A stretch of 64,000 nt of DNA from Desulfosediminicola ganghwensis (GTDB lineage Bacteria > Desulfobacterota > Desulfobulbia > Desulfobulbales > Desulfocapsaceae): contig NZ_CP050699.1 in assembly GCF_005116675.2 (NCBI RefSeq), positions 4,583,001 through 4,647,000 on the forward strand. Direction: 5' to 3'. Each line of letters begins with the position of its first letter. Positions within the stretch are counted from its first letter, which is position 1. The notes below the pieces were generated by a model that made no database searches, was not told the DNA's origin, and saw only the letters and a program-made list of their open reading frames with translations. The position numbers and the translations under genes were made by a program. Below are positions 14,531-23,335 of this stretch, piece after piece.

Positions 14531-15478
14531 TCATCTTTGTTCAGCATAAGTAGGCGACCAAGTGGTTTGATTTCTCACCATGACATTTAGGATGGTTAAG
14601 AGTTTCCGCATGCATGCCGTCAGAGCAACCTTAGGCTTTTTTCCACGAGCAATTAATTGCTCGTGGAAAGTCCTGATGACAGGGTTGCAGCGTGCGGCTG
14701 TCAAAGCCCCCATATACAAGACAGATCTTATCTGGGCTCTCCCTCCCCATATTCTTCGGGAACCGCGAAAAAAGCCGCTATCTCGATTGAGTGGAGCTAC
14801 TCCGGCCAGTGCTGCCACCTCTTTTCTGTTGAGTTGGCCCAACTCAGGCAAGCCTGCTAGGAGTGCAAGCGACAATACTGGTCCTACACCTGGCACGCTT
14901 TGTAATATTTTATCGTTTACTCGCCAGACATCTGATTGCTGGATGAGCTTTTGGAGATCCCCATCAACGTTTTGCAAACGTTTTTCCAGCCATTTGATAT
15001 GTGCTTCAAGATCTTTGCGAACATGTTTTGTAGAGCATCTAAGGCGATTTTTTTCCATAGTTAACATGTCCACAATTTGCCTGCGGCGCACTAGAACAGC
15101 ATCCAATTCTCGAGCTTGCTCGTCTTTGATCGGTCGAGGTTCTGGTCGAATAGCTTCACCAAATCGAGCGATTATTTCAGAATCGATAGAATCTGTTTTT
15201 GCCAACTTGCCAGTAGCTTTAGCAAAGTCCCTCACCTGTCTGGGGTTTACTACGACAATGGGTAGGAATTTCTTGGCAAGTTCACTTACGAGGGGAATCT
15301 CAAGGCCGCCCGTTGATTCAAGAACAATCAATGTAGGCTGTAATTCCTCAAAGCGTTTTACCAGAGCGGAAATTTCCGTTGGAGCATTGGCTGTACTCCA
15401 TTTTTCCTTGGTTGGCCGAACGGCGATGTCCAGCTTAGTTTTTGATACATCAATTCCAATAAATATCTGTTGATCCAT
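14531..15478 (-). CDS. IS110-family transposase (DEDD recombinase)
   Basis: 315-residue transposase. The N-terminal DEDD domain has FIGIDVSKTKLD (Asp10), LIVLESTGG (Glu54) and KTDSIDSEII (Asp96/99). The C-terminal transposase_20 domain has VPGVGPV, a LAGVAPLNRDSG stretch and the SGFFRGSRRIWGG region that supplies the conserved Ser. The frame is intact, so the element may be active. IS110 enzymes work with a structured bridge RNA encoded in the element ends. It is transcribed against psd and pssA. A long antisense ORF on the plus strand is a shadow. Confidence 0.92.
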   Translation of the reverse strand: MDQQIFIGIDVSKTKLDIAVRPTKEKWSTANAPTEISALVKRFEELQPTLIVLESTGGLEIPLVSELAKKFLPIVVVNPRQVRDFAKATGKLAKTDSIDSEIIARFGEAIRPEPRPIKDEQARELDAVLVRRRQIVDMLTMEKNRLRCSTKHVRKDLEAHIKWLEKRLQNVDGDLQKLIQQSDVWRVNDKILQSVPGVGPVLSLALLAGLPELGQLNRKEVAALAGVAPLNRDSGFFRGSRRIWGGRAQIRSVLYMGALTAARCNPVIRTFHEQLIARGKKPKVALTACMRKLLTILNVMVRNQTTWSPTYAEQR

Positions 15479-15650
15479 GTTAGATTTCCGTTTCCCAGCC
15501 TTGTGAAATGCGGGCTCTTAGTAAGGCCCCGGCAACTGTTCGGGTTAAGCAGAAAGGACCATAACGACCAGCGCTCACACACGGGCTCGTAGTTTAATTG
15601 TCCCAAGGAGTGGTCGATCTGTTACGGTCATGTAGCGAAATATGTTACTT
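15479..15650 (-). ncRNA. Candidate bridge RNA region of the IS110 element
   Basis: In IS110 elements of the IS621 type a bridge RNA of about 180 bases lies upstream of the transposase gene. This 170-base noncoding segment has the right place and size and contains possible stem-loops, such as a GGGC...GCCC pair around 15511-15527. It also has two similar words, CGAGCCCGTGTGTGA and AGAGCCCGCATTTCA, that could sit in paired loops. The assignment is by position only; no fold was computed. Confidence 0.3.
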
Positions 15651-15704
15651 AGTAAACTATGTAGGAGTATGGGCGCAACATACAAGGGGTTAGGTGAAAA
15701 AACA

Positions 15705-15990
15705 CTTCCTCCTCACTCCTCTCACCTCCCACGCCTTTTCTGCAGTCGCAGTTCGCTGTTCGCTGTTGCAGTCTCTCCTCCCCCTTCACACCTACCACCT
15801 CACACGCCTTTCCCTGCAGTTCCAGTTCGCTGTTCGCTGTTGCAGTCTCTCCTCTCCCTTCACACCTACCACCTCACACGCCTTTCCCTGCAGTTGCAGT
15901 TCCGTCCAACGTCCAACGTCCCACGTCCAACCTGCCGTTATGTCCAACATCCAACGCCTTCCCTGCAGTTCGCAGTTCTGCAGTTCCACC
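15705..15990. repeat. Mosaic repeat copy R5, inverted, with a 74-base tandem duplication
   Basis: Reverse-complement words of the mosaic: GTCCAAC/GTCCCAC heptamers at about 15903-15955 and GCAGTT words throughout. Inside it a unit of about 74 bases is duplicated nearly exactly (15749-15822 and 15823-15896), each with CAGTTCGCTGTTCGCTGTTG and a CACACCTACCACCTCACACG phrase. Together with 15990-16103 the stretch holds no credible gene. It separates the IS110 element from pssA. Confidence 0.8.
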
Positions 15991-16103
15991 AATAATCCGA
16001 TTACTTTGCCTTTTACCAATCCATCCTTTATACTCTCGGTAATTTCAACTGGTCGGGCACCGACCGTAATATTACTCACCGCTAAATACCTAAGAGATGA
16101 AAT

Positions 16104-16868
16104 ATGAGCCAACCTGAGCAGGAGATGAGTTCCAAGTTTTATCCGCTGCCGTGTATGTTCACCATAGCCAGCCTGTTCTGTGGTTTTTATTCCATCCTCA
16201 GCGCCGTAAAAGGCGAATACACCGTGGCTGCCGTAGCCATCATCGTTGCTGCGGTCTTCGACGGGATCGATGGCCGTGTAGCCAGGATGACAGGAACAAC
16301 CAGTACCTTCGGCAAGGAACTGGACTCACTCTGTGATGCTGTCTCTTTTGGTGTTGCCCCCGGCCTGCTTGCCTACTTCTGGGCGCTTCAGCCATATGGC
16401 AGGTACGGTTGGCTGGCCGCTTTTTTATACGTTGCCACCACCACTCTTCGCCTCGCCAGGTTTAACTCCCAACCCGGCACATCGAAGAACTTTATCGGCC
16501 TGCCCTGTCCTGCCGCTGCCGGTGCAATCTCTTCTTCTGTACTTTTCTGCAATTTCCTCGGTATTCCCGGAGCAGTAACCCATATTTCCCTGCTCATTTT
16601 AGTGTACTCTCTCTCGTACCTGATGGTCTCAAACCACATGTATCTGAGCTTCAAGCAACCACCCCAGATGAGCAAGAGGCGAAATTTTCAGTTGCTGGTA
16701 TTTTGTCTTCTTGTCTTTATTCTTATTGCTGCCGAACCTCAGGTTATGCTATTTGTGCTCGCGGCGCTTTATATACCCTCCGGTCCGATTTATGGTATAT
16801 ATCGTCAGTCCAAACGGTTGGCGGTGCAGGGTACCGACGGGAAAGCGGACCATAAGCAAGCCCCGTAA
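16104..16868 (+). CDS. pssA: CDP-diacylglycerol-serine O-phosphatidyltransferase
   Basis: 254-residue integral membrane enzyme making phosphatidylserine from CDP-diacylglycerol and serine. The complete CDP-alcohol phosphatidyltransferase motif is present: DG-x2-AR-x8-G-x3-D-x3-D at Asp56, Gly57, Ala60, Arg61, Gly70, Asp74 and Asp78. Six to eight hydrophobic segments follow. An alternative start is Met8. Its product is the substrate of Psd (13771-14433), so the two are functionally linked although an IS element lies between them; a separate promoter must now serve pssA. Confidence 0.93.
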   Translation: MSQPEQEMSSKFYPLPCMFTIASLFCGFYSILSAVKGEYTVAAVAIIVAAVFDGIDGRVARMTGTTSTFGKELDSLCDAVSFGVAPGLLAYFWALQPYGRYGWLAAFLYVATTTLRLARFNSQPGTSKNFIGLPCPAAAGAISSSVLFCNFLGIPGAVTHISLLILVYSLSYLMVSNHMYLSFKQPPQMSKRRNFQLLVFCLLVFILIAAEPQVMLFVLAALYIPSGPIYGIYRQSKRLAVQGTDGKADHKQAP

Positions 16869-17056
16869 AATCGAAAAATACCAAGAAGGGAGTCAGGGGA
16901 AAGAAGTATAACCGCGAGTCCATCAACATACCTTGAGTCTGATGTTCTTTAGCCCGTGTTCCTTACTCACATCGCCATTTTAACTTAGAAAAGAATCTTC
17001 TTTTCATTAAGCTGAAACACCAGGCTTTTACTCTTATATATACCTGACAGAAGACA

Positions 17057-17668
17057 TTGAGAATTATCAGCGGATGGGCCAAAGGGCGCAAACTTGTCGC
17101 CCCGCCCGGCCAGACACAAAATATCAGGCCGACTTCAGATCGGGCCAGAGAATCTCTTTTTAATATCCTGAGAGGTAAAGTTGACACCTTCGATGGACTT
17201 CGGGTACTCGACCTTTTTGCAGGTACAGGCGCACTCGGCCTCGAAGCTCTCAGCAGGGGAGCGACTGAAGTTATTCTTGTCGAACAGAACAAGCAGGCCC
17301 TTGATATAATCCATCGCAATATAGCTGCCTGCAGACCGGAACAGCACGACTGCAAAGTAGCTGCTATCCGCTATGATCTTCGCAAAGGGATTCCGCCGCA
17401 GGTCACAGAGTTCGGCAAAAGCCAGCCATTCAACCTTATTTTCCTTGACCCACCCTATTCCAAAGGGTTATCACTTAAAGTTCTGGAATATCTGGGTAAT
17501 GGTGAGATTCTATCCGGGTCATGCCTGGTAGTTGCCGAAGAGCGTTCTTCTGAATCATTGCCCGAATGTTGTGGTGTACTGAACCTGACTGATCAAAGAA
17601 TCTATGGTGAAACTGGATTCTGGCTCTACTCTCCGCGTCACCTAACCGAAACTGAGGTTCGTTCATGA
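17057..17668 (+). CDS. rsmD: 16S rRNA (guanine966-N2)-methyltransferase
   Basis: 203-residue Rossmann-fold methyltransferase. It begins with RIISGWAKGRKL, has LDLFAGTGALGLEALSRGA as SAM site, and NLIFLDPPYSKG as the DPPY catalytic motif of N2-guanine methylases. The best start is TTG at 17057, since homology begins there and no ATG is available. It overlaps coaD by four bases, a common pairing. 16S G966 is the expected target. Confidence 0.92.
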   Translation: MRIISGWAKGRKLVAPPGQTQNIRPTSDRARESLFNILRGKVDTFDGLRVLDLFAGTGALGLEALSRGATEVILVEQNKQALDIIHRNIAACRPEQHDCKVAAIRYDLRKGIPPQVTEFGKSQPFNLIFLDPPYSKGLSLKVLEYLGNGEILSGSCLVVAEERSSESLPECCGVLNLTDQRIYGETGFWLYSPRHLTETEVRS

Positions 17669-18168
17669 GCACTCCTGTACCTACACGCCCCACAATTGCC
17701 ATTTATCCCGGCACATTCGACCCCATTACTTTTGGCCATATCGATATCATTAAAAGAGGGCTCAACCTCTTTGACAAGGTCATAGTCACCATCGCACTCA
17801 ACCCTTCCAAGAGCCCCTTATTTACCCTCGAAGAACGGATGGAGATGATACGTGAATCATTTTCCGATGAAGGCGATCGTATCGAGGTTGACTCTGCTTC
17901 AGGACTTCTTGTTGAATACGCTGCAAACCGCAAAGCCACTGCTATCATTCGCGGTCTCCGTGCTGTTTCCGATTTTGACTACGAGTTCCAGCTCGCACTG
18001 ATGAACAGGAAGCTCGAGCGCGAAGTCGACTCCATCTTCCTGATGCCTGGATTGCGCTGGATTTTTATCAGTTCCTCAATTATTCGAGATGCAGCCCGCC
18101 ACGGCGGCAATGTGGATAGCATGGTGCCACCTCATGTTTCCCGGATGTTGAAGGAAAAATTTGCTTAA
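17665..18168 (+). CDS. coaD: Phosphopantetheine adenylyltransferase
   Basis: 167-residue nucleotidyltransferase of coenzyme A synthesis, forming dephospho-CoA from phosphopantetheine and ATP. IAIYPGTFDPITFGHIDII carries the TxGH nucleotide motif, and SSSIIRDAARHGG fits the ISSTxxR-like C-terminal motif. Start ATG overlaps the rsmD stop (ATGA). The length is normal for the family. Confidence 0.95.
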   Translation: MSTPVPTRPTIAIYPGTFDPITFGHIDIIKRGLNLFDKVIVTIALNPSKSPLFTLEERMEMIRESFSDEGDRIEVDSASGLLVEYAANRKATAIIRGLRAVSDFDYEFQLALMNRKLEREVDSIFLMPGLRWIFISSSIIRDAARHGGNVDSMVPPHVSRMLKEKFA

Positions 18169-18209
18169 TCACAGATTAACCCGGATAGAGTAATTAGCTG
18201 AATAGCAGT

Positions 18210-18632
18210 ATGGTCGATCAGTCAGGTTCAAAAACAGAATTGCGAAAAAAGAAATTGCAGACACGCAGGACAGTTCTTGCTACAGGACTGCTTGCCCTGC
18301 TCTACCCATTGCTGAAATTTATCGGATATGAAGTCCCCAGGCGACCGAAGCTGGTGGAAATCCACAGCAGTAAACCAACCAACGGCGTGCTGAGTCATAA
18401 CGATTTCATCCTTTTTGACCAGAAAGATGGTTGCTGGGCGGTATCACGAAAATGCACTCATCTCGGGTGTAAGATTAATTATCACGAAAAAGACGGCGTA
18501 CTTGAGTGCCCCTGCCACCAGTCACGTTTTTCACCAGGTGGTACTGTTCTTCACGGCCCGGCCAAGGAGCACTTAACCGTCTATTCCGTGGAAAAACGTG
18601 ATACCGCACCCTATTACGTGGTGACCACCTGA
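18210..18632 (+). CDS. Rieske iron-sulfur protein of a cytochrome bc-type complex
   Basis: 140-residue Rieske protein. The [2Fe-2S] ligands are in CTHLGC (Cys82, His84) and CPCHQS (Cys100, His103), with Cys87 and Cys102 as the stabilising disulfide pair. The N-terminus has QTRRTVLATGLLALLYPLL, a twin-arginine followed by a hydrophobic segment that probably anchors the protein at the periplasmic face of the membrane. The stop overlaps the start of the cytochrome b gene by one base. The complex would oxidise quinol; the cytochrome c partner is not encoded nearby. Confidence 0.92.
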   Translation: MVDQSGSKTELRKKKLQTRRTVLATGLLALLYPLLKFIGYEVPRRPKLVEIHSSKPTNGVLSHNDFILFDQKDGCWAVSRKCTHLGCKINYHEKDGVLECPCHQSRFSPGGTVLHGPAKEHLTVYSVEKRDTAPYYVVTT

Positions 18633-19501
18633 TGGACTCCTCCATGCCTCCTCAAACGGCTGCGGCGCAAATGATGTGGTTAAATTTCAAGTCCCTCAAA
18701 TGGGGGGCCTGGTGCCTTGTCAGCCTCTATTTGTCTCTTCTCTCAGGAGTTGTAGTCGGTCTGCAATATGATGTGGCCGATCCCTATTATTCTGTAAGCT
18801 CTATAGACCTGCTCATACCCTTTGGTGAGTTTTTTCGTTCACTCCATTTTTATTCAAGCCAGGCATTCTTCCTACTTGGCTGCGTTCACCTTATTGCCGT
18901 TTATGGAGAGGCACAAAAATATTCATTCCGCGACTGGGTCCTGCTCATTTTCTCGATGACTGTCGGCCTCTTCCTGCTGTTTACCGGCTACGTGCTACGC
19001 GCTGACAGTACCGGTTTCTCAGCGGGCATGATCGCCGAGGCAATCCTGAAAACCATCCCTTTCATGGGTGATACCCTGAACTCCCTGCTCTTCGATATTT
19101 CGAATCGGGGAATGCAGAGAGTCTACGTTCACCATATGATAAGCCTTGATATACTCTGGCTGATACTTGCCTGGGACCATCTGCGGCGCTACAGGGTACA
19201 AGTGGCAGATCATACAGTGGCTATCTGCCTTATCGCAGTATTCTGCTTTTTCACGGCCGCACCCATAGAACCTGAAAAGCTTGGCGTAACCTACATCTCC
19301 GGTCCTTGGTTTTTTCTAGGCCTGCAGGAATTGCTGCGCTATTTTCACCCGCTCTTTGCAGGTGTAGTCTACCCACTGCTTTTTGTCGTTGCCCTGCTCT
19401 ATGCCCGAAATCAAAACAGATACTACAGGGCATTGCTCTGGTTTCTTTATGTCTGGCTCATCGTGTACGCTATTCTCACTTTCGTGGCCTGGATCAGATA
19501 A
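18632..19501 (+). CDS. Cytochrome b subunit of a bc-type quinol oxidase complex
   Basis: 289-residue membrane protein with about seven or eight hydrophobic helices. The four haem-ligand His are at 72 and 86 (14 apart) and 168 and 183 (15 apart), the latter spacing being like cytochrome b6. Residues 190-289 form three or four further helices in place of a long C-terminal domain. It is coupled to the Rieske gene and is followed by a strong bidirectional terminator at 19727, so the module has just two genes. A c-type cytochrome must be encoded elsewhere. Confidence 0.9.
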   Translation: MDSSMPPQTAAAQMMWLNFKSLKWGAWCLVSLYLSLLSGVVVGLQYDVADPYYSVSSIDLLIPFGEFFRSLHFYSSQAFFLLGCVHLIAVYGEAQKYSFRDWVLLIFSMTVGLFLLFTGYVLRADSTGFSAGMIAEAILKTIPFMGDTLNSLLFDISNRGMQRVYVHHMISLDILWLILAWDHLRRYRVQVADHTVAICLIAVFCFFTAAPIEPEKLGVTYISGPWFFLGLQELLRYFHPLFAGVVYPLLFVVALLYARNQNRYYRALLWFLYVWLIVYAILTFVAWIR

Positions 19502-19726
19502 ATCCAGCCCCAGGCATTTCTAAAGGCCAGCCAACCTGCACTTATAATTCTTCCGTATTACGATTAATTACCGCTGATTTTCATCTTCAGAAAGTGAGGA
19601 GAAATGGGTCAGGAGGGCGGGAAGTAGCTTAAGGCTCAAGTCTGCCTGGCTAGCGAACCTTTCAAATTCCGGGCTATTTACCGGTAGCCGAATGAGCCTG
19701 AGACACTGGTTATATCCTCAATAAAA

Positions 19727-19761
19727 AAGAGGGCTTGATCTTTTTCAGATCAAGCCCTCTT
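19727..19761. terminator. Bidirectional terminator between cytochrome b and the 940-residue protein gene
   Basis: AAGAGGGCTTGATC (19727-19740) and GATCAAGCCCTCTT (19748-19761) form a perfect 14-base stem with a seven-base loop. A-rich DNA lies on the left and a T-rich stretch on the right, so it can stop both convergent genes. The rest of 19502-19811 shows no gene. Confidence 0.85.
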
Positions 19762-19811
19762 CTCTTTTCAACCTCATTACCCAGCCTGCTGCACTGGCGC
19801 ATTGAAAGCGA

Positions 19812-22634
19812 TTACTGGTTATTCATTGCCTTACGGAGTTCGTTTATCTCTCGTTTCAAGGTATCCCTGAGCATATCGATCTCACGACGGACCACATCGG
19901 CCAACTGCTGGTCAGAAAGTAGCTGCTGCGGGGTTGCTGCAGTTTCTTCAGTCTGATAGCTCTCTGCAACAGGTTGCTCTTGCTCATGAGATACTTTACG
20001 CTCGGCTCTGGCCTCTGCCGCCTCAGAAAGCATCTCATGCTGCCATTGCAAGACATTACCGGTGTGGGTCAGCAATGTTTCCTGCGCCGCGGCAGGCTCA
20101 ACAACAGATGATTTTCGCAGATCACTCAGTATAGCCTGCAGTAAACCGTTTGATCTGTCATCTGAATCGTACCTGAACTTATCTATGTGCTGACACACGG
20201 TAGAAATAAGCTGCAGATAACTTTTCTCAAGAGAAGTGTTTGCCTCACTCTCCCGCAGTTTCTTCAGTTCTGAATAAAGGCCGGTAATAATGCTATCGTC
20301 GAGCTGCAATTCAAGCGACTGGATGCAGCCCTGAAGTTCTGCGAATCTCCCGGTCTGCTGTCGAATAACAGGTTCCTCGACCTGTTCGGCGACAGCCTCT
20401 TCAGCAGCTGCGGTGGGTACGTTGATCTCTTCTGCCTCTGGTTCGAACTCGACAGAAAGGTCTTCAACCACAAATTCAGCTTCTTCAGCCAGATCAAAGA
20501 CAATTTCGTCCTCTTGAGGTTCGGCTGCAAAAGGCTCATCCGGTGGTAATGCCTCCATGATATCTGCTTCAACTACCTCAGGAGCAACAACCGGTTCTAC
20601 TTCCTCGTTCGCAGACTCGACAACTACCTGCTCCTCCTCGGGCGGCAGTTCAGCCTGGACAGGCGCTTCGAAATTAAAGAACTGGTCGAGCTGACTCTCT
20701 ACCTCACTGACAACTTCGGACTCAATATCACTTTCAGGCTGGTCGCTTTCAGGACTTTCCTCTTCGATATTTTCGAGGTCGGCAAAAGCGGGAGCAGGCT
20801 TAAAAGGTGCCGGCTCCGGCTGAGCAACAGGTTCCTCAAAAATTTCTTCGAGTGCTGGTTCAATTACCTGAGGGGCAGGCGCTGATTCAAAAGCAGGTGA
20901 AGGCCCCCGCTCAGGCTCAGGCTCAAATCCGCCAAGTGCCGGTCCGGTAATAGGTTCCAACTCAATGTCATTATCCTCGTCTCCATCAGTCTCGACATCG
21001 ACACCCTGCAAAGCAAGTTCAGCAGGTGTACTGGAAAAAGATGGGGCTGACCGAGCAGCGATACCACCGTCGTCTTTGTCAAAAAATGATGCCAGCCGAC
21101 CATCGATCTCATCTTCTGCCGAATCAACAATCGAGGCAGATGGTTCCACCACCGGCTCAGTAGCAGGCTCAGAGAATGGTTCAACAATTTCTTTTTTTGC
21201 CACCACAGGCGTAGCTGGAACCTCAGCTCTGAGTTCCGCCGCAGGTTCTGCAGGCGCAGCAACAGAAGCTTCTGACAATTCCTGCTCACTGAAAGAGCTG
21301 ATTTCATCAGAATCGGCCAATGCCGGAGCAATGTCACCACCAAATGCGGGCAATCGCTCCTCGTCCGAATCGTCATCAGCATCCGTCTCCACCTCAACAC
21401 CCTTGAGTGCGGCCTCACGATCTATTGTGAGGCAAGGCTCATCAGTTCCCGTATCCGCGCCGAAGAAAGCAGCACTGAATTTTTCCGCTTCTTGTTCTTC
21501 GGTACTCCGCTTTGCCTGAACCGGCTTTTTACCTGCAGCCTTTTGTCCATCGCCAAAAAAGCTGCTTAATCGTGCATCTACATTTGCGGAGTTATCGGCA
21601 CCAAGTGCAGCAGCCTCTTCCTCTTCCTGAAAACCTCGAACACCATCATCAGGCAGATCAGAAAAAGCAGGCGCAATTGCAGGTGTTACTGATGCCACAG
21701 CCTCTATTGGGCCTGGCGCTGAAGGTGCGAATTCCTTTTTGGGGGCGGATTTTTCTGTTTCAATTATCTTCTTGAAGGCTTCGAACCTCCTCACCTCGGG
21801 GATCAGGACTTTCTTCTCCTCATCAAGGGTTATCCCCGGAGTCTGAACAATTTTCTCCAGTCCATCAAAAAAAGATCTGAGAATCTTAAAAGCATCGGGA
21901 TGGGAATCTACTTTACGCTTTCGTATATAGGTGCCGATCGTGCCGATTCCCTGAAGAAATACCAGCCTCGGCCTGCTATCTGCGTATACCTGCTGCAGGT
22001 TCTTCACTTCATTACGTAATTCAAGGAGTTGCTGCTCCGTAATTTCCCAGTCAATCCCAAAAACCAGAGCTTTCAGTTCAAAAAGCTCTGGAGCTGTCTG
22101 CTGCTCAACCACCACTTCAGCTACATCTGGTTCCATAACACCACCACGCTCATCTACCGGCACCTCTTCATCCAGCGCCGGGCCAGAGATGAGTTTCTTG
22201 AGTTTTTCAAAGCGGCGAACATCCTGAATCAAGATCTGCTTCTTCTCGGCGGCATCCAACTCATCAGAGAGAACAATACGTTCGAGATTGTAGTACATAT
22301 TGAGAAGCAGCCTGATGGATTTAGGATGAGCATCCGCCTTTTCTCGATAGATATATTTCCCTATCTTTTCAAGTGCTTGCAGATAGACCATGTTGATTTT
22401 GTCATCTGCCCATACATCTTTGAGGTCAACTATTTCGTCGTTGAATTGCTGTAGAACGGTATCAGTAATTTCCCAATCCAGGGATAGTACCAGAGTTTTT
22501 AAACGAGATATTGGAGAGTCGTCTTCGCCGGCAAACGCAAATAGATCAAAATCGCTTGTTTCAAAAGAATCATCGTACTCTTCATTATCTATTGTCAGGT
22601 CATCGTCGTACTGACTCTCTGTATACTGTTCCAC
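19812..22634 (-). CDS. Large acidic repeat protein, possible scaffold partner of the MglA-like GTPase
   Basis: 940 residues, no recognised enzyme domain. A module of about 110 residues is repeated at 41-149 and 184-291. Each copy has LK-[TA]-LV-x-DWEIT near its start, a middle YLQALEKIG / FLQGIGTIG helix, HP-x5-LL, and a VRRFExxKK end. A third, diverged copy lies at about 763-842 (RFAELQGCIQSLELQLDDSII...). Between them is a Glu/Pro/Ala-rich acidic linker with repeated L-x-x-FF motifs and two copies of AL-x-GV-x-VETD. The C-terminal 35 residues look like a coiled coil. No signal peptide or membrane segment is seen. It is 12 bases downstream of the MglA-like gene. Function unknown; a scaffold or effector role is inferred. 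Confidence 0.75.
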   Translation of the reverse strand: MEQYTESQYDDDLTIDNEEYDDSFETSDFDLFAFAGEDDSPISRLKTLVLSLDWEITDTVLQQFNDEIVDLKDVWADDKINMVYLQALEKIGKYIYREKADAHPKSIRLLLNMYYNLERIVLSDELDAAEKKQILIQDVRRFEKLKKLISGPALDEEVPVDERGGVMEPDVAEVVVEQQTAPELFELKALVFGIDWEITEQQLLELRNEVKNLQQVYADSRPRLVFLQGIGTIGTYIRKRKVDSHPDAFKILRSFFDGLEKIVQTPGITLDEEKKVLIPEVRRFEAFKKIIETEKSAPKKEFAPSAPGPIEAVASVTPAIAPAFSDLPDDGVRGFQEEEEAAALGADNSANVDARLSSFFGDGQKAAGKKPVQAKRSTEEQEAEKFSAAFFGADTGTDEPCLTIDREAALKGVEVETDADDDSDEERLPAFGGDIAPALADSDEISSFSEQELSEASVAAPAEPAAELRAEVPATPVVAKKEIVEPFSEPATEPVVEPSASIVDSAEDEIDGRLASFFDKDDGGIAARSAPSFSSTPAELALQGVDVETDGDEDNDIELEPITGPALGGFEPEPERGPSPAFESAPAPQVIEPALEEIFEEPVAQPEPAPFKPAPAFADLENIEEESPESDQPESDIESEVVSEVESQLDQFFNFEAPVQAELPPEEEQVVVESANEEVEPVVAPEVVEADIMEALPPDEPFAAEPQEDEIVFDLAEEAEFVVEDLSVEFEPEAEEINVPTAAAEEAVAEQVEEPVIRQQTGRFAELQGCIQSLELQLDDSIITGLYSELKKLRESEANTSLEKSYLQLISTVCQHIDKFRYDSDDRSNGLLQAILSDLRKSSVVEPAAAQETLLTHTGNVLQWQHEMLSEAAEARAERKVSHEQEQPVAESYQTEETAATPQQLLSDQQLADVVRREIDMLRDTLKREINELRKAMNNQ

Positions 22635-22646
22635 CGCCTATTCCCT

Positions 22647-23252
22647 CTAGAGTAATTTTTTCTGAATCGAAACAACAGTGGAAGAAATTATTTTCTTCAA
22701 TGTCTCGGCAACATTATACCCGGTGATGGCACTCGCTTCATAATATGGAACTTTCAGCCTGCTGTTCAAATCATTCTGCAGGACCTCAGTTGGCAGGATC
22801 TCTATGCCATGCTCCTTCAAATCGACTTTATTATATTGCATAACAAGCGGAATATTGAAAATCGACTCTTTATATGACTGGAGATTTTCATGCAGCTGGT
22901 TCAGGGAGCGGATATTCTTCTCTCTCTGTTTTGCCATTGCATCAGCGACAAAAACAATACCGTCCACGCCGCGCAAAACCAGTTTACGTGTGGCGTTGTA
23001 TTTCACCTGACCTGGTACGGTATAAAGCTGTATTTTTATGTCATATCCCTTGATCTGCCCCATATCAAACGGCAGAAAATCGAAAAACAATGTTCTGTCT
23101 CCATGGGTCTTTAAACTCACCATCTCTGAGACAATCTGTTTTCTGTAAGCAGTGTTTATGTATTCAAGGTTGGTTGTTTTACCACACCTGCCAGGACCGT
23201 AGTAAACGATCTTTACCTGAACGACTTTGTCTTTTAGATTAATAAAGCTCAA
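22647..23252 (-). CDS. MglA-like small Ras-type GTPase
   Basis: About 201-residue GTPase of the MglA group. The P-loop is GPGRCGKTT, the switch II motif is TVPGQVKYNATRK (MglA-type TVPGQ in place of DTAGQ), and the base-recognition motif is NKVD in MQYNKVDLKE. TTG at 23252 is taken as start because family similarity begins at LSFINLKDK and GGAGGTGG lies just upstream; the longer GTG frame overlaps that binding site. MglA switches control polarity, motility or complex placement, with a roadblock protein as GAP. The roadblock gene lies 83 bases upstream. Confidence 0.88.
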   Translation of the reverse strand: MSFINLKDKVVQVKIVYYGPGRCGKTTNLEYINTAYRKQIVSEMVSLKTHGDRTLFFDFLPFDMGQIKGYDIKIQLYTVPGQVKYNATRKLVLRGVDGIVFVADAMAKQREKNIRSLNQLHENLQSYKESIFNIPLVMQYNKVDLKEHGIEILPTEVLQNDLNSRLKVPYYEASAITGYNVAETLKKIISSTVVSIQKKLL

Positions 23253-23335
23253 CGCTCCACCTCCCACATTCTACTTTGAAACTTCTGCTGCCGGCAAAGC
23301 GCCTGCCTGCGACATGAACAACCTCTGTGGAGTGA

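Larger units (their letters stand above)
14500..15660 (-). mobile_element. IS110-family insertion element (ends approximate)
   Basis: One intact transposase gene plus about 170 bases of noncoding DNA on its 5-prime side. IS110 elements generally lack long terminal inverted repeats and do not always duplicate the target, so the exact ends cannot be fixed by eye; those given are estimates. Both sides carry GGAGTGAG/CTCACTCC words of the local repeat mosaic, suggesting insertion into such a tract between psd and pssA. Confidence 0.6.

Noticed and set aside
14580-15473. 297-residue plus-strand ORF
   Set aside because: It is the antisense shadow of the IS110 transposase, whose DEDD motifs are clear on the minus strand.
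15694-16107. 137-residue ORF in the R5 repeat
   Set aside because: Low-complexity Ser/Leu/His/Thr composition reflecting the repeat words, no start signal.
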